DNA of 64,000 nucleotides from Gammaproteobacteria bacterium (GCA_030426355.1 JAUHYQ010000004.1:62001-126000); one strand, 5' to 3'; positions 50,223 to 61,889 are shown, counted from the stretch's first letter. Made by a program: numbers and translations. The notes: generated by a model not told the origin, from the sequence alone.

Positions 50223-50834
50223 ATGGGATTCCGCCAGTACCTGCTGCTGTTGCTTGTTCTTTCAACGAGCCTAAACGCAGCGCAGGTTAGGTATTCTTAT
50301 CAGGGTCAAGACTTAAGCTACCGGGGGTTGCTTAGCGCTGATGCTCCCTTGCCTGGGTCAGCTAATCTAACTGGCATTGTCGGCTACTTTGAGCTTTCGA
50401 ATGCTCTGGCACCCAATCTTTCGATGTTTGCCCTAAACGGTATCTCAAGTTTCGCGTTCACTGATGGAGTAACAATGCTGAGCGACGCGGTTGCAAGTAT
50501 TGATGCATTTCAAGTTTCTACTGACTCTTTTGGAAACTTGACCGAATGGCAGCTCTTACTTATTAATCCTATTGCGGGCACCCAAACAGATGATCATATT
50601 GCAATGAGAACATCTTCAGCGAATTCCGGATCGAGTTCGTTTGCGGTATACGATTCAACAGACTATTTTGCCGGAATGGCTCTCATAGGTACCGAGAGTC
50701 GACCGGTTATTAAGAGAGCCACTTCGGAAAGTAGCGGTCAGTGGAGTGTTTCTGTGGTTCCGCTTCCAACCGCAGCTTGGCTATTCGGCTCGGCGTTGAT
50801 TGGGCTGGGTTGGATGCGACGCAAAGCCGCTTAA
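50223..50834 (+). CDS. VPLPT/VPxPA-CTERM sorted protein
   Basis: 203 residues. Signal peptide FRQYLLLLLVLSTSLNAAQV; a beta-rich middle with ANLTGIVGYFELSNALAPNL and LTEWQLLLINPIAGTQTDDH; C-terminal VPLPTAAWLFGSALIGLG then WMRRKAA. The ATG at 50223 has GGGAG 7 bp upstream; a GTG at 50217 is the alternative. Role unknown; presumably surface-exposed or released after sorting. It is followed by a strong terminator and tRNA-Asn. Confidence 0.82.
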   Translation: MGFRQYLLLLLVLSTSLNAAQVRYSYQGQDLSYRGLLSADAPLPGSANLTGIVGYFELSNALAPNLSMFALNGISSFAFTDGVTMLSDAVASIDAFQVSTDSFGNLTEWQLLLINPIAGTQTDDHIAMRTSSANSGSSSFAVYDSTDYFAGMALIGTESRPVIKRATSESSGQWSVSVVPLPTAAWLFGSALIGLGWMRRKAA

Positions 50835-50856
50835 ATCACTGACCTAACGTTTAAAT

Positions 50857-50886
50857 AAAAAGGCCCGCAATCGCGGGCCTTTTTAC
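50857..50886. terminator. bidirectional rho-independent terminator
   Basis: AAAAAGGCCCGC-AATC-GCGGGCCTTTTT: a GC-rich stem with A-run before and T-run after. It ends the plus-strand VPxPA gene and can also serve the minus-strand tRNA-Asn. Confidence 0.88.
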
Positions 50887-50892
50887 TTGATA

Positions 50893-50968
50893 TGGCTCCC
50901 CGACCCGGACTCGAACCAGGGACCAATTGATTAACAGTCAATCGCTCTACCAACTGAGCTATCGGGGA
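50893..50968 (-). tRNA. tRNA-Asn (GTT)
   Basis: 76 nt including an encoded CCA. Acceptor TCCCCGA / TCGGGGA, D arm GCTC...GAGC, anticodon stem ATTGA / TCAAT with loop CTGTTAA giving anticodon GTT, T arm CCTGG-TTCGAGT-CCGGG. All stems pair normally. It lies at the edge of the accessory region (42.9-50.9 kb), a frequent integration point for islands, but I did not find a matching direct repeat. Confidence 0.97.
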
Positions 50969-51088
50969 GTTGTACGTCTGTGACGTGCGGCGGAATTGTC
51001 CGGTAAGGCTTTCGCTAAGTCAAGGACATGGGCCTCAATCGGGGCTTCATGCTTTGTCGCGAAAGGCAGGCTGCAGCTGGCTTTCAGC

Positions 51089-52270
51089 TCAGCTCATTAC
51101 CCGCTTGATCCGTGCCACGGCCTCTTCAAGGATTTCCATGCTGGTGGCGAATGAAAGCCGGATGTAGCCCGGTGCCCCGAAAGCAGAGCCCGGAACCAGC
51201 GCCACGTCGCCTTCGTTCAGCAGTAAGGACGAGAATTCCGTGTCGTCTTTGCAGCCTTTCATCTGCATCGCTTCCGAGACGTCCGGGAAGGCATAAAAAG
51301 TGCCGGCACCCTCGATGCAGCTAAACCCGGGAATCTCGTTCAGTGCCTTCACGAGGTAATCGTGCCGCGCCCGGAAGTGCACCAGCATTTTCTCAATGCA
51401 CTCGTTCCCCGCTGTCAGCGCCGTCACGCTGGCTGCCTGCGACACCGACACGGGATTGGACGTGCTCTGGCTTTGTATTTTCTTCATGGCCTTGACGATT
51501 TCCACCGGGCCGCCGCAATAGCCGATGCGCCAGCCGGTCATGGCGTAGGCCTTGGACACGCCGTTCATGGTCAGCGTCTGGTCGTACAGATCAGGACAGG
51601 CTTGAGCAAAGCTGACAAAGGGTTCGTCGGCCCAATAGATATGCTCGTACATGTCGTCCGTGGCGATCAGGATATTCGGGTGCTTTTTAAGCACTTCGCC
51701 TAGGCCTTGCAGTTCGGCCTTGGTGTAGGCCGCGCCGGTCGGGTTGCTGGGGCTGTTCAGAAATAACAGCTTGGTGCGATCGGTAATCGCCGCTTCCAGT
51801 TGTGCGGGGGTTATCTTAAAACCTTGCTCAATACCGCCGAGTACCGGCACCGGTACGCCGCCGGCGAGCAATGCCATGTCGGGATACGAAACCCAGTAGG
51901 GCGCAGGAATGATGCATTCGTCGCCGTCATTGAGCACTGCCAGGCACACGTTAAAGCAGGTCTGTTTGCCGCCGCTCGACACGAGTATCTGATCCTTGGT
52001 GTAGACCAGCTCGTTGTCATTTTTGAACTTGTCGATAATCGCCTGCTTGAGCGCAGGCGTGCCGTCGACATTGGTGTATTTGGTATCGCCGGCATTGATC
52101 GCTGCGATCGCGGCATCTTTAATGTGCTGCGGAGTATCGAAATCCGGTTCGCCGGCGCCCAGGCCGATGATATCGCGACCCTGTGCGCGCAGCTCGGCTG
52201 CCAGCGCGGTAACGGCCATGGTGGGCGAGGGTTTTACGCGCTTTACGCGTTCTGAAACTGATAGACTCAC
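51089..52270 (-). CDS. PLP-dependent aminotransferase, aspartate aminotransferase type (subgroup I-beta)
   Basis: 393 residues. Conserved segments: IIGLGAGEPDFDTPQHIKDA, GTPALKQAI, SSGGKQTCFN for phosphate binding, NSPSNPTGAAY, and the PLP lysine in LTMNGVSKAYAMTGWRIGYC. The C-terminal VALVPGSAFGAPGYIRLSFA holds the substrate arginine. This is the Thermus/Rhizobium-type enzyme found next to uvrB in Pseudomonas. It probably uses aspartate/2-oxoglutarate, though prephenate or aromatic substrates are possible. It diverges from uvrB. Confidence 0.93.
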   Translation of the reverse strand: MSLSVSERVKRVKPSPTMAVTALAAELRAQGRDIIGLGAGEPDFDTPQHIKDAAIAAINAGDTKYTNVDGTPALKQAIIDKFKNDNELVYTKDQILVSSGGKQTCFNVCLAVLNDGDECIIPAPYWVSYPDMALLAGGVPVPVLGGIEQGFKITPAQLEAAITDRTKLLFLNSPSNPTGAAYTKAELQGLGEVLKKHPNILIATDDMYEHIYWADEPFVSFAQACPDLYDQTLTMNGVSKAYAMTGWRIGYCGGPVEIVKAMKKIQSQSTSNPVSVSQAASVTALTAGNECIEKMLVHFRARHDYLVKALNEIPGFSCIEGAGTFYAFPDVSEAMQMKGCKDDTEFSSLLLNEGDVALVPGSAFGAPGYIRLSFATSMEILEEAVARIKRVMS

Positions 52271-52381
52271 GGAGGCACCTTGGAATAGTGAACAAGCGAA
52301 TGGTGAACTAGCCAGTCAGGCCTGCCTGACAGGCCAAACGGGGTGCAAATATACGGGATTCCGAACCGGCAACCAATAGTG

Positions 52382-54418
<2,037 letters not shown>

Positions 54419-54448
54419 TTGTTTTGTTGGGCGGCCGTTGCTGCGTGG

Positions 54449-56065
54449 TTAGCGTTTGGGCTCCCAGTCTCTGAGCATACGACCCCATTTTACGTCGGCA
54501 TTGCTCAGTGCATCCGGCGCTGCTTCCTCAAACAATGTCCGGTTAAGCGGCGGAAATTTCTCCCGACCGCCTTCTTCCGGCCATTGGCGGGTGGCGTCAA
54601 TGGCAATCTTGCTGCTCTTGCCACGACTGACCAGGCTCGGGTCGATCGGCAATGCCGGCATGGATTCGTAAAGCTTGGTCGTGCCCCACGGTTGCCAGCG
54701 CGCACCCATGGCCGCGAGTAATTGTTCCTGATCCGTGACGTCCACGTCGCCGTCCACCACCACGACAATTTTGGAAAAGTAGTCTTGCTCGATGATGGCC
54801 TCAGCAACTTCCATACCCTGACCGGGGCGCGTCTTATTAATGCTGATATAGGTGGTGCCTACCGACCGGGTGTCGGGAAACCAGTCCACCATGTCGGGAA
54901 AGGTTTGCTGGTAAAAATGCAGTTTACGGGCGTGCCCGGCCGCCATCAGTGAGCCGGCCTGAGTGCCGGTAAAGTTATTCATCAGCCAGGGGTTGCGCCG
55001 GTGGGTGACGGTGGTCACCCGCATCCAGAACACTTCCTCCTTAATGGCGCCCTGATAGCCGACCATTTCACCGTAGGGGCCTTCCGGGCGCATGTCATTC
55101 AGCGGGACTTCGCCTTCGATGATCATTTCGCTATGAGCGGGAACGAGAAAGTCGTTGGTTTCGCTCTTGACGGTCTCAACGGCCTGACCCGCTAGCCCGC
55201 CGGCAACGGCGAGCTCGTCTACCAGACCATTGCCGGTGACGCCCATTTTGCTGCCGGCCACCATCCATACATAAGGATCGGGCGTAAGCGCGATTGATAC
55301 GCGGGCGGTGGTTTCGCCGCGTCGGCGCGCCGCCATTAAATGTCGGTAACCGGTTTGCCCTGGCTCCGAATTCAGCGCGATTTCACGCGGACCGCGCAAG
55401 TGGCAGCGGTAGGTGCCCATGTTGACCCCGTACTTGGGGTGGCTGGTAAACACGTTACCCGTATTGATATAGCGCCCGGCATCCGCCGGGTTGCCTTTAA
55501 TGAATGCAAATTTTGTCAGGTCAATATCATCACCGGTCAGCACGACTTCCTTGCAAGGGGCATCCTTGGCAGCGATTTCAACCGGGTCGATCAGCTCGTA
55601 TTCACCACCGTTGGCGGCAACCCGCTGCGCAATATGTGCACGGGCCCGCCGATAGCTGTCCAGCGGTTTAATAAGTGCCGGACCGTTATCAACCGGGTCG
55701 AGGCCAAAGGCAATGCACTCGCTGTAACCGTGACCGCTTTCGTTAACCAGCAACGGACCCGGCAGCCATTCGCCATTGACCTTGACGCGCTCGAACAGAA
55801 AAGTCGGTGCGCCGCGCATGCTATGCAAGTCGCGTGCACGGTACATAAGCGCCGTCGCTTCGTAATTGTCCTGATCCACTTCCGGAATGCGCAGCACAAT
55901 ATTGTGAGCCTCCAGGGCAGCAATATAGTCGCGCATGGAACGGAAGGGCGCTTTGGGGGTGTTGCGGTTGCCGCTCATGGCAGCGTTGCCAGCCGTGCAG
56001 GCAGAAGTCACCAATGCGGCGCCTGTGGCCGTGCCCAGCAGGGCGCGTCTGGAAATTCGGGTCAT
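54449..56065 (-). CDS. Tat-exported UbiD family decarboxylase
   Basis: 538 residues. The N-terminus MTRISRRALLGTATGAALVT is a twin-arginine signal (SRRALLG), followed by SAC, which could be a lipobox-like or a normal cleavage site. The rest is a full UbiD fold: GTYRCHLRGPREIALNSEPG contributes the prFMN/metal-site Arg and Glu, and MRPEGPYGEMVGYQG the later Glu pair. The C-terminal half has TYISINKTRPGQGMEVAEAI and VVVVDGDVDVTDQEQL. UbiD enzymes decarboxylate aromatic or unsaturated acids with prenylated FMN and are normally cytoplasmic. Export in folded form by Tat would allow a bound cofactor. Substrate unknown. It converges on uvrB. Confidence 0.88.
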   Translation of the reverse strand: MTRISRRALLGTATGAALVTSACTAGNAAMSGNRNTPKAPFRSMRDYIAALEAHNIVLRIPEVDQDNYEATALMYRARDLHSMRGAPTFLFERVKVNGEWLPGPLLVNESGHGYSECIAFGLDPVDNGPALIKPLDSYRRARAHIAQRVAANGGEYELIDPVEIAAKDAPCKEVVLTGDDIDLTKFAFIKGNPADAGRYINTGNVFTSHPKYGVNMGTYRCHLRGPREIALNSEPGQTGYRHLMAARRRGETTARVSIALTPDPYVWMVAGSKMGVTGNGLVDELAVAGGLAGQAVETVKSETNDFLVPAHSEMIIEGEVPLNDMRPEGPYGEMVGYQGAIKEEVFWMRVTTVTHRRNPWLMNNFTGTQAGSLMAAGHARKLHFYQQTFPDMVDWFPDTRSVGTTYISINKTRPGQGMEVAEAIIEQDYFSKIVVVVDGDVDVTDQEQLLAAMGARWQPWGTTKLYESMPALPIDPSLVSRGKSSKIAIDATRQWPEEGGREKFPPLNRTLFEEAAPDALSNADVKWGRMLRDWEPKR

Positions 56066-56154
56066 GGTTTATTCCTCGGCAGCTAAGCCCCCAACACTAT
56101 ATAAAAGTGATGCGGAGCGCACCGTTGGAATGACCAGTGGGTGAAAGGAATTGC

Positions 56155-56191
56155 AAAAAGAAACAGGCCCGGAGCGAAGGCTCTGGGCCTG
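56155..56191 (-). terminator. terminator downstream of tRNA-Val
   Basis: On the minus strand a 12-bp stem (CAGGCCC-GAGC / GCTC-GGGCCTG with one wobble pair, loop of 4) is followed by TTTCTTTTT. It follows the tRNA by 9 bp. Confidence 0.85.
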
Positions 56192-56199
56192 GGAATGTT

Positions 56200-56274
56200 T
56201 GGTAGGCGCGGGCAGGATTGAACTGCCGACCCCTACCATGTCAAGGTAGTGCTCTACCACTGAGCTACGCGCCT
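56200..56274 (-). tRNA. tRNA-Val (GAC)
   Basis: 75 nt including an encoded CCA. Acceptor AGGCGCG / CGCGCCT, D arm GCTC-AGTGGTA-GAGC, anticodon arm CTACC-TTGACAT-GGTAG giving anticodon GAC, T arm GGCAG-TTCAATC-CTGCC. It reads Val codons GUC/GUU. It stands alone between the UbiD gene and the molybdoenzyme. Confidence 0.97.
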
Positions 56275-56335
56275 GCTGCGGGCGCTACGATACCCATGCC
56301 CACGGATGTTGGCAAGAGATCAGGATAAAAGGGCT

Positions 56336-58621
56336 ATGGCCACACCCCCCAGAACCGAGCAGGTTATTGACCCTGTATTTGTGGAGCCGCCGGATTTCGC
56401 CGCCGGTGCCCCGGCAGTGCGCTCCGTGCTGGACAGTCTGCACCGTAAAACGGGATTGGTGACGGGTGCGGCCGCATTGCTCAGAATGAATCAACCCGGT
56501 GGTTTTGATTGCCCGGGATGCGCCTGGCCCGAAGAAACCGAGCACAGAAAACGTCTGGAATTTTGCGAAAACGGCGCGCGCGCGTTTGCTGACGAGGCGA
56601 CCCGCAAACGGGTGACGCCGGAATTTTTTGCCGCGCACAGTCTCGCGGATCTGACCATGCGCTCTGGGCGCTGGTTAAACGAGCAGGGCAGGCTCACCCG
56701 ACCGATGGTCAAGAAGCCGGGTGCCGATCACTACACCCCGATTACCTGGTTCAGTGCTTTCGAGTTGATTGCCCGCCATCTGAACGGACTGGACAGTCCG
56801 GATCAGGCGGCTTTTTACACCTCAGGACGCACCAGTAACGAAGCTGCTTTTCTCTGGCAATTGTTCGTGCGTGTTTACGGCACCAACAACATGCCCGATT
56901 GTTCAAATCTGTGTCACGAGTCGAGCGGTACTGCCCTTACCCAGGTCATCGGCAGTGGCAAGGGCACGGTGCGGCTAAGTGATTTCGACGCAGCCGATGC
57001 GATTTTTGTATTGGGGCAGAACCCGGGTTCAAATCATCCGCGCATGCTGGCGGCACTGGAGCGGGCCAAACAGAACGGCACTAAAATTGTCGTCGTAAAC
57101 CCGCTGGACGAGCCCGGGACACGCCGGTTTCGCAACCCGCAACGGGTTGATGGCTGGGTCGGAAATGGGACCGAATTATGCGACCTGCATATCCCGGTGC
57201 GCGTCAACGGCGATGTGGCGTTGCTCAAAGGTTTGTGCAAAGCCATGCTGGAGATGGAGGCGCAGAGTCCCGGCAAAGTGCTGGATCGTGCCTTTATTAA
57301 GGAGTTCACCACCGGATTCGAAGATTTTGCTGCTGACATTGCCAGCACAGCCTGGGAGGCGATCGAAACAGGCAGTGGGGTTAGCCGCGCATTAATAACG
57401 GAGGCGGCAACGATTGCGGCTGCTGCCGATAACACGATTTGTTGCTGGGCCATGGGTCTGACGCAACACGTGAACGCGGTTGCCAATATTCAGGAAGTGA
57501 TCAACTTCCTGATGTTACGTGGCAATCTGGGTCGGCGCGGCGCTGGCGCTTGTCCGGTAAGGGGCCACAGCAACGTGCAGGGTGATCGCACCATGGGGGT
57601 ATGGGAGAAACCCGATGCCATCTGGCTGGAACGGCTCGGCACCGAGTTTGGTTTCACTGCGCCCACGTCACATGGCTATGACACGATGGATTGTCTACGT
57701 GCCATGGATGCAGGCAAGGTTCGTGTGCTGGTGGCTATGGGCGGCAATTTTGTCGCTGCTACCCCGGACAGTGGCTATGTGGAAGCGGCGATACGCAAGT
57801 GCGATCTTACCGTGCAGATTTCAACCAAGCTGAACCGTTCGCACGTGGTCAGCGGCAACACTGCAATCATTCTGCCGGTATTGGGTCGCACCGAAGTAGA
57901 CCGACAGCCGGGCGGCGAACAATTCGTTACCGTAGAAAACTCTATGGGCGTGGTGACCGCGTCGCGTGGTCGCCTTAAACCCGCCAGTGAATTTCTCAAG
58001 AGTGAAGTTCGCGTGGTTGCCGAACTGGCGGTTGCCACCGTCGGCACGCGCAGTGCTATCAATTGGCGGCGCCTCGCCGACGACTATGATCTGATTCGCG
58101 ACCACATCGCCAAAGTGGTGCCGGGATTTGCCAAATTTAACGACCGTTTGTATGACGACGGTCAGATTGAGTTACCGCATGCGGTTCGCGATCAGCGCGA
58201 GTTTGCAACTGCATCCGGTAAGGCCGAATTTACGGTGCACGAATTACCCGCGCTTAATGTACCGGTAGGGCAGTTTGTAATGACCACTATCCGCAGCCAT
58301 GATCAGTTCAATACGACGGTGTACTCCGACAACGATCGCTATCGCGGTATTTCCGCCAGCCGTGAGGTGGTGTTTATGAGTGCAGCCGACATGACGGATC
58401 TCAATCTGCAGGCGGGGGAGCGAGTCAACCTGAGTTCCGGTGACGGCGAGGCCACGCGCACCCTGTCCGGTTTTGCCGTGGTGCCGTACCGCATTCCGCG
58501 GGGCTGTGTGGCCTGCTACTACCCCGAGGCAAATCCGCTGGTACCCTTTGATGCGGTGGCGACCGGCAGCAACACGCCGGCCTACAAATCGGTGCCTGTG
58601 CGTATCTCGCGGGCAATCTAG
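56336..58621 (+). CDS. FdhF/YdeP family molybdopterin oxidoreductase
   Basis: 761 residues, related to formate dehydrogenase catalytic subunits. The N-terminal GGFDCPGCAWPEETEH is the YdeP signature in place of the standard 4Fe-4S motif. SNLCHESSGTAL holds the probable Mo-ligand cysteine, FVLGQNPGSNHPRMLAALER and GQFVMTTIRSHDQFNTTVYS are cofactor-binding blocks, and CPVRGHSNVQGDRTMGVWE is conserved. There is no Tat signal, so it is cytoplasmic. YdeP is linked to acid resistance in E. coli, but its reaction is unknown. The ATG at 56336 (MATPPRTEQV) is preferred over 56306 as the family starts similarly. Confidence 0.9.
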   Translation: MATPPRTEQVIDPVFVEPPDFAAGAPAVRSVLDSLHRKTGLVTGAAALLRMNQPGGFDCPGCAWPEETEHRKRLEFCENGARAFADEATRKRVTPEFFAAHSLADLTMRSGRWLNEQGRLTRPMVKKPGADHYTPITWFSAFELIARHLNGLDSPDQAAFYTSGRTSNEAAFLWQLFVRVYGTNNMPDCSNLCHESSGTALTQVIGSGKGTVRLSDFDAADAIFVLGQNPGSNHPRMLAALERAKQNGTKIVVVNPLDEPGTRRFRNPQRVDGWVGNGTELCDLHIPVRVNGDVALLKGLCKAMLEMEAQSPGKVLDRAFIKEFTTGFEDFAADIASTAWEAIETGSGVSRALITEAATIAAAADNTICCWAMGLTQHVNAVANIQEVINFLMLRGNLGRRGAGACPVRGHSNVQGDRTMGVWEKPDAIWLERLGTEFGFTAPTSHGYDTMDCLRAMDAGKVRVLVAMGGNFVAATPDSGYVEAAIRKCDLTVQISTKLNRSHVVSGNTAIILPVLGRTEVDRQPGGEQFVTVENSMGVVTASRGRLKPASEFLKSEVRVVAELAVATVGTRSAINWRRLADDYDLIRDHIAKVVPGFAKFNDRLYDDGQIELPHAVRDQREFATASGKAEFTVHELPALNVPVGQFVMTTIRSHDQFNTTVYSDNDRYRGISASREVVFMSAADMTDLNLQAGERVNLSSGDGEATRTLSGFAVVPYRIPRGCVACYYPEANPLVPFDAVATGSNTPAYKSVPVRISRAI

Positions 58622-58641
58622 CGTCTAATCCTCAATTGGCA

Positions 58642-58670
58642 TTGGGCTTGGACTCCAATTCACTTACAAT
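58642..58670 (+). promoter_or_regulatory. candidate promoter for thrS-infC-rpmI-rplT
   Basis: TTGGGC (58642-58647) and TACAAT (58665-58670) spaced by exactly 17 bp, 40 bp before the thrS ATG. The -10 is good, the -35 weak. Confidence 0.45.
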
Positions 58671-58709
58671 CCGCAGCCAGTTTTAAGGCTTCAGACACGG
58701 ATTGACCCC

Positions 58710-60638
58710 ATGCCCACGATCACACTACCCGATGGCAGCCAACGCAATTTCGATGCGGCCGTCACCGTGGGTGACGTTGCTGCTGATATTGGGGCGGGGC
58801 TGGCCAAGGCCGCACTGGCTGGCAAAGTGGACGGGCGTCTCGTCGACACATCGTATGTAATAGAAGACGATGCCAGGCTGGCGATCGTTACGGCTAAAGA
58901 CGAAGACGGGCTGGAAGTCATCCGGCATTCCACCGCGCATTTGCTGGCGCAGGCGGTAAAACAGCTATATCCGTCTGCTCAGATAACCATCGGCCCGGTC
59001 ATTGAGGACGGGTTTTATTACGACTTTGCAGTTGAACAAGCCTTCACGCCTGACGATTTGGAAAAAATTGAACAGCGCATGGCGGATCTGGCTCAACAGG
59101 ACATGCCGGTTGAGCGCAGCGTATTGGATCGCGATGCCGCCATCGAATACTTCAAAGGCGAAGGAGAGCATTACAAAGCCGAGATTATCGAGTCGATCCC
59201 GGGCGACGAGGAAATCGGCCTTTACGGGCAGGGCGACTGGAAAGACCTGTGTCGCGGCCCGCACGTTCCGAGTACCGGTCATCTGAAGGCATTTAAGCTG
59301 ATGAAGGTTGCAGGTGCGTATTGGCGCGGCGATTCTAACAACGAGATGTTGTGTCGCGTTTATGGAACCGCATGGGGCGACAAGAAAGCATTAAAGGCAT
59401 ACCTGCATCGTCTGGAAGAAGCCGAAAAACGTGACCATCGCCGCTTCGGCAAATTGATGGACCTGTTTCATTTTCAGGAAGAGGCGCCGGGGCTGGTGTT
59501 CTGGCACGACAAAGGTTGGTCAATTTACCGGACCATCCGTAACTACATACGTAAACGGCTGCGCGAGAACGGCTACCAGGAAGTGAACACGCCGCAGATT
59601 GTCGATCGTTCGTTGTGGGAACGGTCAGGGCACTGGGACAAGTTCCGCGAAAACATGTTCACGACGGGCGATGAAGATCATCGGGTGTATGCGGTTAAGC
59701 CGATGAATTGTCCCTGTCATATCCAGATTTACAACAAGAACCTGCACAGTTATCGCGACTTGCCGTTACGCATGGCCGAGTTTGGATCCTGCCATCGCAA
59801 CGAGCCCAGCGGCACCTTGCACGGCCTCATGCGGGTGCGCGGTTTCGTGCAGGATGACGCGCATATTTTTTGCACCGAAGGGCAGATTCAGGCAGAGGTC
59901 GCGGCGTTTATCACGCTGCTGTTCAGCGTCTACGAAGACTTCGGCTTCACCGATGTGTTCACCAAGTTGTCGACCCGTCCCGAGCAGCGTGTCGGTACTG
60001 ACGATCAATGGGATCGTGCCGAAGCAGCCCTGCAAAGCGCGTTGGAAAACGGCGATCTGCCGTGGGAATTGCAGCCGGGTGAGGGCGCGTTCTACGGCCC
60101 CAAAATCGAATTCAACTTGCGCGACAGCATTGGTCGCGTCTGGCAACTGGGTACTATTCAGCTGGATTTCTCCATGCCTGAGCGGTTAGGCGCAACCTAC
60201 ATTGCCGAGGACGGCAGCAAGCAGACACCCGTGATGCTGCACCGGGCCATCCTCGGTTCTTTCGAGCGTTTTATCGGAATTTTGATAGAGCATCACGCCG
60301 GCAGCCTGCCAACTTGGCTGGCGCCGATGCAGGCAGTGGTGCTTAATATCACCGACAAGCATGCCGAATATGGCAAAACAGTGGTTGAAGCCCTTGAAAA
60401 ACAGGGTTTTAGGGTCGAATCGGACTTGAGAAACGAAAAAATCGGCTTTAAAATCCGCGAGCACACGATCCAGCGTGTCCCGTATTTGCTCGTTGTGGGC
60501 GACCGGGAAGCTGAAACTAATTGCGTGGCCGTGCGTACGCGAACCGGTGAAGATTTGGGCAGTATGTCGATCGAGGCATTCGGCGAACTTCTGCACACCG
60601 ATGTTGCGAGTCACGGCCGCTCTGCTATGGAGGATTGA
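58710..60638 (+). CDS. thrS: threonyl-tRNA synthetase
   Basis: Class II synthetase. 642 residues. TGS domain at 1-60 ([20 protein letters not shown]), editing domain with [16 protein letters not shown] and [17 protein letters not shown], where the zinc-type HxxxH is kept. The catalytic core has [20 protein letters not shown] (motif-like zinc Cys) and [20 protein letters not shown]; motif 3 is [20 protein letters not shown]. The anticodon-binding C-terminus is [20 protein letters not shown]. infC begins 3 bp after the stop, in the same frame. Confidence 0.98.
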   Translation: MPTITLPDGSQRNFDAAVTVGDVAADIGAGLAKAALAGKVDGRLVDTSYVIEDDARLAIVTAKDEDGLEVIRHSTAHLLAQAVKQLYPSAQITIGPVIEDGFYYDFAVEQAFTPDDLEKIEQRMADLAQQDMPVERSVLDRDAAIEYFKGEGEHYKAEIIESIPGDEEIGLYGQGDWKDLCRGPHVPSTGHLKAFKLMKVAGAYWRGDSNNEMLCRVYGTAWGDKKALKAYLHRLEEAEKRDHRRFGKLMDLFHFQEEAPGLVFWHDKGWSIYRTIRNYIRKRLRENGYQEVNTPQIVDRSLWERSGHWDKFRENMFTTGDEDHRVYAVKPMNCPCHIQIYNKNLHSYRDLPLRMAEFGSCHRNEPSGTLHGLMRVRGFVQDDAHIFCTEGQIQAEVAAFITLLFSVYEDFGFTDVFTKLSTRPEQRVGTDDQWDRAEAALQSALENGDLPWELQPGEGAFYGPKIEFNLRDSIGRVWQLGTIQLDFSMPERLGATYIAEDGSKQTPVMLHRAILGSFERFIGILIEHHAGSLPTWLAPMQAVVLNITDKHAEYGKTVVEALEKQGFRVESDLRNEKIGFKIREHTIQRVPYLLVVGDREAETNCVAVRTRTGEDLGSMSIEAFGELLHTDVASHGRSAMED

Positions 60639-60641
60639 CGA

Positions 60642-61160
60642 ATCGCAGCAAATAAACGTGTCCGACGAAATGATGAAATAACCAGCCGCTCAGTAAGATT
60701 GATTGACGCGGACGGCGAGCAAGTCGGAATTCTGGACCTTCGCGATGCGATGGAAAAAGCACGCGGAGCTGGCCTGGACCTGGTGGAGGTGTCGCCGAAC
60801 GCTGAGCCGCCGGTATGCCGCATCATGGACTTTGGTAAGTACCTCTTCGAAATGAAGAAGAAGTCACAAGGCGGCAAAACAAAGCAGAAGCAGGTGCAGG
60901 TCAAGGAAATCAAATTCCGTCCGGGCACTGACATCGGCGACTACAAGATAAAGCTTAATAAGCTGATTGAATTTCTTGAAGAAGGCGACCGTGCCAAGAT
61001 TACGCTGCGATATCGGGGCCGGGAAATGGCCCATCAGGAGCTGGGTTTTAACCTTCTCAAAAGGGTTGAGAAAGATCTGGAGCCCTATGGAACGGTTGAA
61101 CAGTTCCCTAAATTGGAGGGTCGTCAACTGGTGATGTTGATGACACCCAAAAAGAAGTAG
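60642..61160 (+). CDS. infC: translation initiation factor IF-3, AUC start
   Basis: Binds the 30S subunit, splits ribosomes and checks start codons. 172 residues. No ATG, GTG or TTG lies at the correct place. In frame after the thrS stop, ATC at 60642 is preceded by GGAGG (60629-60633) with 8 bp spacing and gives [20 protein letters not shown], the normal IF-3 N-terminus. A TTG at 60699 would remove 19 conserved residues. Downstream parts: [20 protein letters not shown], then [18 protein letters not shown] and [15 protein letters not shown]. Rare AUU/AUC starts are the known basis of infC self-control, since IF-3 rejects such codons. Confidence 0.93.
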   Translation: MAANKRVRRNDEITSRSVRLIDADGEQVGILDLRDAMEKARGAGLDLVEVSPNAEPPVCRIMDFGKYLFEMKKKSQGGKTKQKQVQVKEIKFRPGTDIGDYKIKLNKLIEFLEEGDRAKITLRYRGREMAHQELGFNLLKRVEKDLEPYGTVEQFPKLEGRQLVMLMTPKKK

Positions 61161-61319
61161 CAATAAAGAAGTACGAGTAGTGCCGACCCGGTTTGATCAC
61201 AGGCCGAGTCATTATTTTTAACAAGTGAGCGGAGGTTTTCGTTACCCCGGTAACGCACCGAAGCCCGCCTGTCACCGGTCCTTAATTTACAGGGTGCGGG
61301 TCAGGCCAAGGAGATAGTA
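61161..61319 (+). promoter_or_regulatory. leader between infC and rpmI, possible L20 control site
   Basis: 159 bp. It contains a perfect hairpin CGTTACC-CC-GGTAACG at 61240-61255 and other short inverted repeats (GAGCGGAGG...GCCCGCCTG). In relatives ribosomal protein L20 represses rpmI-rplT by binding this mRNA region. That this region does so is inference. Confidence 0.5.
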
Positions 61320-61511
61320 ATGCCCAAGATGAAAACCAATCGCGGGGCCGCGAAGCGTTTTAAGCGCACCGGCAAGGGTAAGTACAAGCGTGCCCAGTCA
61401 CACCTGCGTCACATCCTCACCAAGAAGCGTTCCAAGCGGAAACGTCAACTCGGTCTGCCAGCACACGTGGCAGAGTGTGATGTTCCTGCCGTCAAACGCA
61501 TGCTGCCTTAG
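61320..61511 (+). CDS. rpmI: 50S ribosomal protein L35
   Basis: 63 residues, very basic. It starts [20 protein letters not shown], with [20 protein letters not shown] in the middle. Normal length and motif. AAGGAGA lies upstream of the ATG. rplT follows by 12 bp. Confidence 0.98.
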   Translation: MPKMKTNRGAAKRFKRTGKGKYKRAQSHLRHILTKKRSKRKRQLGLPAHVAECDVPAVKRMLP

Positions 61512-61523
61512 GAGGATGATGCA

Positions 61524-61889
61524 ATGCCAAGAGTAAAACGCGGTGTCGCCGCCAAGGCGCGCCATAAAAAGATTCTGGATAAGGCCAAGGGCTACTACGG
61601 TGCCCGTCGTAAGCTGTTTAAAACTGCTAAACAGGCCGTTACCAAAGCAGGTCAGTATGCATACCGTGACCGCAGGCAGCGCAAGCGTCAGTTCCGCGCA
61701 TTGTGGATCGCCCGCATTAATGCGGCGGCCCGTCTGCATGGCCTTTCATACAGCCGATTTATCAGTGGATTAAAGAGGGCTGAGGTTGACCTGGATCGCA
61801 AGGTTCTGGCCGACATCGCGGTTCATGATCCGGCTGCTTTCGGCGCAATTGCCGAACAGGCAAAGGCCGGATTAGCCAAAGCAGCGTAA
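61524..61889 (+). CDS. rplT: 50S ribosomal protein L20
   Basis: 121 residues. Starts [20 protein letters not shown]; the conserved [20 protein letters not shown] and [20 protein letters not shown] follow. It is an early-assembly 23S rRNA binder and the usual repressor of this operon. GGAGGATG precedes the ATG. Confidence 0.98.
   Translation: MPRVKRGVAAKARHKKILDKAKGYYGARRKLFKTAKQAVTKAGQYAYRDRRQRKRQFRALWIARINAAARLHGLSYSRFISGLKRAEVDLDRKVLADIAVHDPAAFGAIAEQAKAGLAKAA

Noticed and set aside
50893-50968. Island attachment site at tRNA-Asn
   Set aside because: I searched by eye for a copy of the tRNA 3' end in the accessory region and found none, and there is no island integrase.
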